DNA of 6,124 nucleotides from Candidatus Colwelliibacteriota bacterium (GTDB taxonomy: Bacteria; Patescibacteriota; Minisyncoccia; UBA6257; Colwellbacteraceae), in contig JAQTRD010000029.1 in the NCBI GenBank assembly GCA_028711965.1, positions 1 to 6,124 of the forward strand. The letters are read 5' to 3'. Position numbers and translations under genes: made by a program. The stretch's first letter is position 1, and every line of letters starts with the position of its first letter. A model generated the notes under the pieces. That model had not been told where the DNA came from, did no database searches, and saw only the letters and a list, made by a program, of their open reading frames with translations. This document shows positions 1 through 4,823 of the stretch, piece after piece.

Positions 1-402
1 GTAAGCATTGCTGTTTATCGGGACGACAAAGGCGCCAATGCGGCTTTCGTAAGAAACTTCATCAATGAAGTGAAGCAGGGAAGAATTGTCGTTCTTTTTG
101 CCGAGGGCGGGAGAACATTCAAGGGAAAGGAGTTTAAGGAGAATAAGTCGAAAGGACGAATAATCAGGCGCTTTGAAAACGTTGCGCCGATGATCCGCCT
201 CGCGGGGAAACCAATTGTAGTCATGGCATACGCCAAAGGAGGGAAAAGCGCCATGGCCAACGAGTTTGCCTCTTACAGGGGCAAGAAACGGTGGTTTCCT
301 TTTCCGCAGTTTTGGAACAAGATGGAAATAGAATTCGGAATTCCGTTTATCTATTCCAGAGAAACGAACGAGGACTTGGAAAATATGCACATCAGTTTTT
401 AG
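1..402 (+). CDS. Lysophospholipid acyltransferase family protein (PlsC-like), C-terminal part
   Basis: The frame is open from base 1 to a TAG at 400-402, giving 133 residues with the N-terminus outside the window. Residues 33-39 read FAEGGRT, matching the FPEGTRS block of glycerolipid acyltransferases; Glu35 and Arg38 are at the positions that contact the acceptor phosphate in the family. The segment GKPIVVMAYAKG (69-80) fits the later block where a hydrophobic strand around a proline follows. The HxxxxD catalytic motif would lie upstream and cannot be checked. Family members transfer an acyl chain to lysophosphatidate or a related lysolipid at the inner membrane face. The FAEGG variant (Ala for Pro, Gly for Thr) is divergent, so the exact acceptor is unknown. 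No transmembrane segment appears in the visible part. An intrinsic terminator follows directly, so this is the last gene of its transcript. Confidence 0.72.
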   Translation, partial: VSIAVYRDDKGANAAFVRNFINEVKQGRIVVLFAEGGRTFKGKEFKENKSKGRIIRRFENVAPMIRLAGKPIVVMAYAKGGKSAMANEFASYRGKKRWFPFPQFWNKMEIEFGIPFIYSRETNEDLENMHISF

Positions 403-408
403 CTGATT

Positions 409-437
409 AGTCCCGCGCTGTACCGCGGGGCTTTTTA
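409..437 (+). terminator. Intrinsic terminator after the acyltransferase gene
   Basis: A stem of CCCGCG (412-417) and CGCGGG (424-429) with a 6-nt loop extends to nine pairs (409-417 with 424-432), including one T-G wobble. It is followed by T432-T436. It begins seven bases after the acyltransferase stop codon. The GC-rich stem with a U-run is a standard Rho-independent terminator. Confidence 0.85.
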
Positions 438-458
438 TTAACTCGACGGAGAGGTTAA

Positions 459-488
459 TTGACACAGAACAGTCTTGTGTTCTAAAAT
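459..488 (+). promoter_or_regulatory. Sigma70-type promoter upstream of the RRM protein gene
   Basis: A perfect -35 box TTGACA (459-464) is followed after 18 bp by TAAAAT (483-488), five of six matches to TATAAT. Transcription would start near 495, leaving about 200 nt of leader before the RRM start at 698. It lies downstream of the acyltransferase terminator, so it begins a new transcription unit. No start codon with a convincing ribosome site lies close by, so it either serves the RRM gene through a long leader or makes a small RNA. Confidence 0.65.
466..483. promoter_or_regulatory. Inverted repeat filling the promoter spacer, candidate operator
   Basis: AGAACA (466-471) and TGTTCT (478-483) form a perfect inverted repeat around a 6-nt centre. 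It occupies the 18 bp between the -35 and -10 boxes and overlaps the first base of the -10. It lies upstream of the expected transcription start, so it would act as DNA, for example as a dimeric repressor or activator site. It is not the GAAC-N4-GTTC spacing of the Gram-positive LexA box. The binding protein is unknown. Confidence 0.4.
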
Positions 489-494
489 CTACTT

Positions 495-697
495 CGTAAG
501 TTTCGTTTAAAGTTTCCTTCCTTGTCATTCGTCCTCCTTCGCTTTCGCCTAATTGGCGGAGCTCCGGCAGAAAAAAATTCAACCGAAAGCTTTTTGAGGG
601 ATGTGATACGGAACAAGAGATCGTGGAGGTCAGCGAGTATTTGCGAGATCCCGGGGAAAGGGTCGGCGGCTTACAAAAAAGAGAAAAAATAAAATAT
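495..697 (+). promoter_or_regulatory. Long 5' leader of the RRM gene, or a small RNA
   Basis: This stretch between promoter 459-488 and the RRM start has no convincing gene. It contains CGCC/GGCG (546-549 with 555-558, loop TAATT), the palindrome CGGAGCTCCG (557-566), and GCTTTCG (541-547) able to pair with CGAAAGC (584-590) directly before five T residues (591-595). The last is a terminator-like hairpin with a large 36-nt loop. An anti-SD-like CCTCC (533-537) could pair with GGAGG (625-629). Its ends could also pair weakly (GTAAG 496-500 with CTTAC 670-674). A transcript ending near 595 would be a small RNA of about 100 nt; read-through would give RRM mRNA with a regulated leader. Neither reading is proven. 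Confidence 0.35.
541..595 (+). terminator. Terminator-like hairpin inside the RRM leader (possible attenuator)
   Basis: GCTTTCG (541-547) pairs with CGAAAGC (584-590), seven perfect pairs, followed at once by TTTTT (591-595). The CGCC/GGCG hairpin (546-558) shares bases 546-547 with this stem, so the two compete. The 36-nt loop makes it weaker than the other terminators in the window, which would suit conditional termination or a leaky small-RNA end. Confidence 0.3.
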
Positions 698-1000
698 ATG
701 GCCAAAAGACTGTATGTAGGGGGATTACCCTACGCTACCCGGGATGCCGAGTTGAAAGAGGCTTTCTCCGAAGCCGGAGAAGTCGCTTCCGCGACCGTCA
801 TCATGGATAGAGCTAGTGGCCGCTCAAAGGGCTTCGGATTCGTCGAGTTTGAAAACGACGCCGATGCCGATAAAGCTATCGAAATGTTCGATGGCAAGGA
901 TATGGGCGGACGCACTATCAATGTCAACGAGGCTCGTCCGATGGAAGAGCGTCCCAGAAGGGACAACGACCGCGGCGGGTATTCTCGTGGAAATTGGTAA
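698..1000 (+). CDS. Single-RRM RNA-binding protein, 100 aa
   Basis: This is one RNA recognition motif with a short basic tail. The RNP2 strand is LYVGGL (residues 5-10) and RNP1 is KGFGFVEF (44-51), with the aromatic residues Tyr6, Phe46 and Phe48 that stack on RNA bases all present. The fold runs from residue 4 to about 80, ending in RTINVNEARP. The tail (81-100) is rich in Arg and Gly and ends SRGNW, like the Gly-rich tails of cyanobacterial Rbp proteins, where members are cold-induced. It probably binds single-stranded RNA in the cytoplasm as a chaperone or regulator; targets are unknown. The frame is open upstream to a GTG at 623, but MAKRLYVGGLPY is how this family usually begins, so ATG 698 is chosen. 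There is no clear Shine-Dalgarno, only a purine-rich tract. It is monocistronic, between its own promoter and a strong terminator. Confidence 0.93.
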   Translation: MAKRLYVGGLPYATRDAELKEAFSEAGEVASATVIMDRASGRSKGFGFVEFENDADADKAIEMFDGKDMGGRTINVNEARPMEERPRRDNDRGGYSRGNW

Positions 1001-1007
1001 GCTCAAC

Positions 1008-1037
1008 AAAAACTCCCGCATCTAGCGGGAGTTTTTT
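1008..1037. terminator. Strong intrinsic terminator after the RRM gene, probably bidirectional
   Basis: AACTCCCGC (1011-1019) and GCGGGAGTT (1025-1033) form nine perfect pairs around the 5-nt loop ATCTA. Flanking A and T runs (1008-1010 with 1034-1036) extend this to twelve. The T-run on the plus strand and the A-run on the 5' side allow termination on both strands. It starts eight bases after the RRM stop codon. Confidence 0.92.
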
Positions 1038-1039
1038 GT

Positions 1040-1088
1040 AATTTCCAAATCTAAATTTCCAATCAAATCCCAATTATCAATATCAAAT
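1040..1088. repeat. A/T-rich intergenic tract of degenerate short repeats
   Basis: AATTTCCAA occurs at 1040-1048 and 1054-1062, with a variant AAATCCCAA at 1065-1073 and related ATCAA units to about 1087. Copies are imperfect and spaced 11-14 bp. The tract has no coding sense. The complementary core TTGGAAAT recurs at 2406-2413 after gdhA, so this may be a lineage-typical intergenic filler motif. No function is assigned. Confidence 0.4.
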
Positions 1089-1101
1089 GGCGGAACGTAA
1101 T

Positions 1102-1138
1102 CCGTTATTATGCCGAGATGACCGTTACGGGTTATAAT
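1102..1138 (+). promoter_or_regulatory. gdhA promoter with near-leaderless geometry
   Basis: A perfect -10 box TATAAT lies at 1133-1138, only seven bases before the gdhA ATG (1146), so the transcript should begin at or within about two bases of the start codon. The -35 region is poor (ATGCCG at 1110-1115 matches three of six). CCGTTA is repeated at 1102-1107 and 1122-1127, start-to-start 20 bp, the second copy within the palindrome CCGTTACGG (1122-1130) in the spacer. An activator there could compensate for the weak -35. Confidence 0.6.
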
Positions 1139-1145
1139 ACGACTT

Positions 1146-2399
1146 ATGCAGAACGATCCTCTTAAGAATGCCGAGTCGCAGCTTCGCGCCGTTGCCTCCG
1201 TGCTTGAGTTATCGGAAAAAGAAATAAAAGCGCTTTTAAGAATAGACAAGCTGGTGAAAGGAGAATTGTCCGTGAAGATGGACAACGGAAAGACAAAAAA
1301 ATTCAAGGCTTGGCGAAGTCAGCATAATAATGCGAAGGGTCCCTATAAGGGAGGCATTCGTTTCCATCCGAATGTAACCGAGAGCGAGGTAAAGGCATTG
1401 TCTTTGTGGATGTCATGGAAATGCGCCCTTGCGGGAATTCCTTTTGGAGGAGGGAAAGGGGGAGTGATCGTTAATCCAAAGTCTTTGTCGCGAAGAGAAC
1501 TTGAGAGATTGAGCCGCGCGTATGCCAAAATGATTTATCCTTATATTGGAGAGTCAAAGGATGTTCCCGCTCCGGACGTTAACACTGATGGCGCCGTTAT
1601 GGCGTGGATTCTTGACGAATATGAGAAGATAACGAAACGAAACGAACCGGGAGCTATTACCGGCAAACCTATTTCTCTCGGGGGATCAAAGGGGCGACTT
1701 GAGGCTACCGGATTGGGCGGATTTTTCACGCTTAATTCTCTTGTGAAAGCGATGAAGATGAAAAACCCGACCTTAGCGGTCCAAGGAGTGGGGAACGTCG
1801 GTTCATTCTTTTGCCGTTTCGCCTATGAGGCGGGATACAAAATCGTTGCCGTTTCCGACAGTAAGAATATGGTTTGGAATGAAAAGGGGGTGGATATTCC
1901 AAAAGCACTCGACTGGAAACTCCTCAACGGATCGTTTGAGGGATTTAATGGCGGCAAGCTTTTTCCGGCGGATTCGATAGTGGGTTCCGCCGCCGATATT
2001 TTTGTGCCTGCTGCTCTGGAAAACGCGATAGATCGGGATAATATGGGAGAGTTGAAGGCAAAATGCATTCTTGAATTGGCTAATGGACCTTGCACTCCGG
2101 AAGCGGAAGAAAATTTGAACAAAAAAGGAGTTGTTATAGTTCCTGACATATTGGCGAATGCCGGCGGGGTCGTCGTTTCCTATTTCGAGTGGGCGCAAAA
2201 TATTTCAGGCTTCTATTGGGAAGAGAAGACCATAAAAGAAAGATTAAAAGAAATAATGGCAAAAGCGTTTGATGGCGCTTGGAACGAATGGACGGAAATA
2301 AAAAAAATAAAGAAAGACAATATTCCCTTCAGAATGGGGGCTTATGCCATAGCGGTGAGAAGAGTCTTGGAGGCGATGAGAATGAGGGGAAGGTGTTAA
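1146..2399 (+). CDS. gdhA: Glutamate dehydrogenase (Glu/Leu/Phe/Val dehydrogenase family)
   Basis: It catalyses reversible oxidative deamination of glutamate to 2-oxoglutarate and ammonia with NAD(P), linking nitrogen and carbon metabolism in the cytosol. At 417 residues it has the usual length of the small hexameric class. The N-terminal substrate domain carries YKGGIRFHP (Lys68), WKCALAGIPF (Lys92), the catalytic-lysine motif GGGKGG (101-106, Lys104) and PAPDVNT (Asp144). The Rossmann domain has QGVGNVG (213-219) and IVAVSDS (233-239). NAGGVVVSYFEW (338-349) supplies Ser345, matching the substrate-contacting serine of clostridial GDH. The C-terminal helix ends RVLEAMRMRGRC. All key residues are present, favouring glutamate over Leu/Phe/Val dehydrogenases; NAD versus NADP is not decided. 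No Shine-Dalgarno precedes the ATG, consistent with leaderless expression. The gene stands alone, flanked by terminator and foldback sequences. Confidence 0.95.
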   Translation: MQNDPLKNAESQLRAVASVLELSEKEIKALLRIDKLVKGELSVKMDNGKTKKFKAWRSQHNNAKGPYKGGIRFHPNVTESEVKALSLWMSWKCALAGIPFGGGKGGVIVNPKSLSRRELERLSRAYAKMIYPYIGESKDVPAPDVNTDGAVMAWILDEYEKITKRNEPGAITGKPISLGGSKGRLEATGLGGFFTLNSLVKAMKMKNPTLAVQGVGNVGSFFCRFAYEAGYKIVAVSDSKNMVWNEKGVDIPKALDWKLLNGSFEGFNGGKLFPADSIVGSAADIFVPAALENAIDRDNMGELKAKCILELANGPCTPEAEENLNKKGVVIVPDILANAGGVVVSYFEWAQNISGFYWEEKTIKERLKEIMAKAFDGAWNEWTEIKKIKKDNIPFRMGAYAIAVRRVLEAMRMRGRC

Positions 2400-2492
2400 A
2401 AATGTTGGAAATGAAGGAAATGTTCGAAATGTGAGATCGCTCCGCTGCGCGGATCTTGTTTTAATTCAACATATCAAACAACTCCAACATCT
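2400..2492. repeat. Imperfect foldback element with 18-nt internal repeat
   Basis: Directly after gdhA, AAATGTTGGAAATG (2400-2413) is repeated with one change at 2418-2431, an 18-nt period. The right side carries the reverse complement of the same pattern: AACAT at 2468-2472 and 2486-2490, also 18 nt apart. Aligned without gaps, left arm 2400-2427 matches the complement of 2465-2492 at about 19 of 28 positions; the best block is ATGTTGGA (2402-2409) with TCCAACAT (2483-2490). Between the arms, TCCGC/GCGGA (2441-2445 with 2449-2453, loop TGC) is followed by TCTTGTTTT, a weak candidate terminator for gdhA. It could be a decayed repeat element or a structured 3' UTR. Confidence 0.4.
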
Positions 2493-2499
2493 CCCACTT

Positions 2500-2524
2500 C
2501 GATTCCGCGAATAAGCGGAATCGG
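2500..2524. promoter_or_regulatory. Perfect 9-bp hairpin/palindrome just upstream of the kinase promoter
   Basis: CGATTCCGC (2500-2508) and GCGGAATCG (2515-2523) pair perfectly around GAATAA, with a possible further T-G pair (2499 with 2524). It ends where the -35 box of the downstream promoter would be. No T-run follows immediately, so it is a poor terminator on either strand. It may be a DNA site for a dimeric regulator of the kinase operon, or a 3'-end stabiliser of gdhA mRNA. Confidence 0.4.
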
Positions 2525-2545
2525 ATCCCACTTTTCATTTCTTAA

Positions 2546-2554
2546 TGTTATAAT
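2546..2554 (+). promoter_or_regulatory. Extended -10 promoter of the kinase/unknown/aldolase operon, near-leaderless
   Basis: TGTTATAAT (2546-2554) is a perfect extended -10 element. No good -35 exists (ATCCCA at 2525-2530 matches three of six), which extended -10 promoters tolerate. Seven bases separate it from the kinase ATG at 2562, the same gap as at gdhA, predicting an mRNA with essentially no leader. No Shine-Dalgarno is present. Confidence 0.65.
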
Positions 2555-2561
2555 TCAATCT

Positions 2562-3584
2562 ATGCGTGATGTTGTGACTATCGGTTCGGCGACCATTGAT
2601 ACTTTTATGGAAGTATCTTTACCCTTCGTCGATTATCCGGATGTTCCGTCGGGTAAAGCGATAGCGGTTCCCTTTGGAGAGAAGCTTTCCGCTAAGTCGG
2701 CAAGTACAACGACCGGCGGAAACGCCTTAAACGCGGCGGTCACTTTCCGTCGACAGGGATTAAACGTTGCTCCTTGCGTGAGGATCGGGTGCGATGTTTT
2801 CGGGAACGCGGTTTGCAGCCGTCTGCGGGAAGAGAGAATAGACAGGAGTTTTATATTTACCGACAACCGACTGGGAACTTCTTATTCGGCGATACTTATC
2901 GAGAAAGGAGACAGATCGATAATCAACTACAAAGGCGCCGGAGAGGATCTCTCTTTTATTATTCCGCTTCTCGATAAAATGAGGGCGCGGTTTTGGTATG
3001 TTTCCCTTCCCGGAAAATCGATGAATCTCATTACCCCTCTTACTTCTTTCGCATTGCGAAAAAATATTCGAATCGCTTTCAACCCCAGTGCATGGCATAT
3101 AGAGCAAAATCGCGAGCAGCTGCTAAAGGCGGCAAAAAATATAGATTTCCTTGTCTTAAATGAAGGAGAAGCCGCGTCTCTTGCCGGCATTCCCTTTTTT
3201 GAGGAAAAGAAAGTTTTCGAGAAATTGGACAGAATCGTCTCCGGCATAATCGCTGTTACTGCAGGGAGCCGGGGAGTGACCGTTTCTGACGGAAACTACA
3301 TATATAAATCGGGAATATTCAAAGAGAAGAAACTAACCGACCGCACGGGAGCGGGGGATGCATTCGGTTCGGGCTTTGTTGCCGGACTGATACGTTCCGG
3401 AGAGAAGTGCGAACGGGGAAAGATAGATCCGCGAAATATCGAGTACGCGATAAGGCTTGCCACCGCGAACGCCGCCTCCGTTGTCGAAAAAGTGGGCGCG
3501 TCGGAAGGAGTCCTTACAAAAAAACAATTTGACAACGAAAAGAGATGGAGTCGTCTCAAAATAATAAAAACAAAAATATCATAA
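2562..3584 (+). CDS. PfkB/ribokinase-family sugar kinase (candidate phosphofructokinase)
   Basis: This 340-residue protein is a complete ribokinase-fold kinase. It begins VVTIGSATIDTF (4-15), with Asp13 at the family's sugar-binding position. PfkB signature 1 is GGNALNAAV to IGCDVFG (52-81), with Asn57. A Mg/phosphate motif NEGE (200-203) follows, then signature 2 DRTGAGDAFGSGF (260-272), with catalytic base Asp266 and the anion hole GAG. The fold ends near 315 with a short basic tail. It transfers ATP phosphate to a sugar hydroxyl; the acceptor cannot be read from sequence (fructose 6-phosphate, tagatose 6-phosphate, ribose and nucleosides are all used in the family). The co-transcribed aldolase favours a ketohexose phosphate, giving fructose 1,6-bisphosphate. 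CPR genomes often lack PfkA, so this enzyme may fill that gap; that is inference. It is first in a three-gene operon, 1 nt before the next ORF, and appears leaderless. Confidence 0.9.
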   Translation: MRDVVTIGSATIDTFMEVSLPFVDYPDVPSGKAIAVPFGEKLSAKSASTTTGGNALNAAVTFRRQGLNVAPCVRIGCDVFGNAVCSRLREERIDRSFIFTDNRLGTSYSAILIEKGDRSIINYKGAGEDLSFIIPLLDKMRARFWYVSLPGKSMNLITPLTSFALRKNIRIAFNPSAWHIEQNREQLLKAAKNIDFLVLNEGEAASLAGIPFFEEKKVFEKLDRIVSGIIAVTAGSRGVTVSDGNYIYKSGIFKEKKLTDRTGAGDAFGSGFVAGLIRSGEKCERGKIDPRNIEYAIRLATANAASVVEKVGASEGVLTKKQFDNEKRWSRLKIIKTKIS

Positions 3585-3585
3585 A

Positions 3586-4818
3586 ATGCTTTCTTACGAA
3601 AAAGTTGCGGGAACGCTTCGCGCCGATAAAGACACGGTAAAAATTCTTGAAGAAAAAATGGCGGCGGCGACCGGCAAGAAAGGAGTGATGGATAAGATAG
3701 TCGAGGAAAATAACGCCTTAATGACTAAGAGGCTTGATTTTCTGGGACTAACGATGGGCGCGGGAGCGAAAGAAATATATGAGTCTCTGATATCCAAAAT
3801 AGAATCGGATGACAATAAGCTTTTTGAGTTATTCGGCCATCCTTCAATCAGCGATGAAGGGTGCTGCGAGGATATACTACGCAGGGCCAGACAAGCTGCC
3901 AATCCGCCTGTCGGATTCTTTATGAAAATAGAAAAGGCGAAAGAATTTCTGCGGAAAGAGCCGCCTAAGAAGGTTATGGAAATGCTCGGATATTCGTCCA
4001 TTGACGACATGCTTTCAAAAGAAGATGTCTTTGAGATCTATGCCGCTTTGCGTTTTATAGAAGGATCTGACTGGCTTAATAACGTATTTTTCAAGCAATA
4101 TGAATCTTTGAAGCCGGAGGACTTTGAGTTCCGGGAAATAGCCGTAAAGGGGCTGGGTAAAAGGTGGGTAACCGTTTCGGAAGGCTTTGTTAAAAAGAAA
4201 TACCATAACTTAAGCCACCTCAAGGAACTGGGGTTCATCTTTTCATTACCGGTTACTCTCGGCATCTCCGGAGAAATTCTCCGCGGATTTAGCCTCGCTC
4301 TTCATTACTTCAATGAAGTTTCGTTCTATTCCTATCTCTTTGCGAAGTCTGCCGAACAGGAGCCGGAAAACTTCTCAAAGAATCTGGTTTCTTTCCTGCG
4401 AGGCGACACTTTAGACAGCCGTGTCGAATCGGAGAAGATTGTTTGGCTTGTTATTCCTCGCTATTTCGCAAAAGATGACGAGAATGACTGGCGCCTCTTC
4501 GAACCGCATATAAACCCGGAGGCTTTGCATTGGGAAAAAGCGGAGAGGGCGCTCGATACGTTACCTGTGGATTTTTCTTTCTGGCGGGATTTGAACTGGG
4601 TTGGAGGAGAGTTTCCGACGACTGTTGGGATAGATGTTCTTGTCAGCTTCAACCTTGTCGATACCGTAATGTCGTTAGTTAAAGAAAAAGATATGGTTAA
4701 GTACCTTTATCACCATCAAGAGGCTCTGTGGAATAAAATATATTCAGAATATTTCAGTGAAGGAGAAATGGAGTTAGCGATGAAGAATAATCTGATTAAA
4801 GGATATCTGGAGATTTAA
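3586..4818 (+). CDS. Large conserved-looking protein of unknown function, 410 aa
   Basis: I do not recognise this protein. It starts one base after the kinase stop codon and ends five bases before the aldolase, so it is translated as part of that operon, probably by coupling since no Shine-Dalgarno is visible. It appears soluble, with no signal peptide and no clear membrane helix. It looks largely alpha-helical: a charged N-terminal section (1-80), a segment around EDILRRARQAANPP (95-108), a middle part with FIEGSDWLNNVFFKQYESL (157-175) and KGLGKRWVTVSEGFV (188-202), then HNLSHLKELGFIFSLP (207-222), HYFNEVSFYSYLF (240-252) and VIPRYFAKDDENDWRLFEPH (289-308). Trp, Tyr, Phe and charged residues are dense in the last three, which looks like a binding site. 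It has no P-loop, Rossmann glycine motif or metal-ligand cluster that I can see. GatZ/KbaZ, the similar-sized partners of tagatose-bisphosphate aldolase, are TIM barrels with no evident likeness. A role with the flanking kinase and aldolase (scaffold, regulator or missing enzyme) is inferred from position only. Confidence 0.9.
   Translation: MLSYEKVAGTLRADKDTVKILEEKMAAATGKKGVMDKIVEENNALMTKRLDFLGLTMGAGAKEIYESLISKIESDDNKLFELFGHPSISDEGCCEDILRRARQAANPPVGFFMKIEKAKEFLRKEPPKKVMEMLGYSSIDDMLSKEDVFEIYAALRFIEGSDWLNNVFFKQYESLKPEDFEFREIAVKGLGKRWVTVSEGFVKKKYHNLSHLKELGFIFSLPVTLGISGEILRGFSLALHYFNEVSFYSYLFAKSAEQEPENFSKNLVSFLRGDTLDSRVESEKIVWLVIPRYFAKDDENDWRLFEPHINPEALHWEKAERALDTLPVDFSFWRDLNWVGGEFPTTVGIDVLVSFNLVDTVMSLVKEKDMVKYLYHHQEALWNKIYSEYFSEGEMELAMKNNLIKGYLEI
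4809..4812 (+). promoter_or_regulatory. Shine-Dalgarno of the aldolase gene
   Basis: GGAG at 4809-4812 lies 11 nt before the ATG at 4824, inside the last codons of the upstream gene. It is the only plausible Shine-Dalgarno before any intact gene here and supports the ATG at 4824. Confidence 0.5.
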
Positions 4819-4823
4819 CTAAT

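Noticed and set aside
466..483. LexA/SOS box in the promoter at 459-488
   Set aside because: Gram-positive LexA boxes have GAAC-N4-GTTC; here the half-sites are eight bases apart.
623..697. N-terminal extension of the RRM protein from GTG 623 (or TTG 641, which has GGAGG upstream at 625-629)
   Set aside because: The extra residues resemble nothing in the RRM family, while MAKRLYVGG at 698 is the normal family start.
816..1025. Second-frame plus-strand ORF overlapping the RRM gene
   Set aside because: It runs over a clear RRM and into the terminator hairpin; no domain and no start signal.
2441..2462. Confident intrinsic terminator for gdhA
   Set aside because: The stem has only five pairs and a 3-nt loop, and the T-run is interrupted, so it is mentioned only within the foldback element.
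3594..4010. Minus-strand 138-codon ORF opposite the unknown protein gene
   Set aside because: Serine-rich antisense shadow. The plus-strand ORF is longer, fits tightly in the operon and looks like a real protein.
3586..4818. GatZ/KbaZ-type partner of tagatose-bisphosphate aldolase
   Set aside because: Similar length and an aldolase neighbour made this attractive, but the sequence shows no TIM-barrel strand pattern or GatZ-like motifs that I can see.
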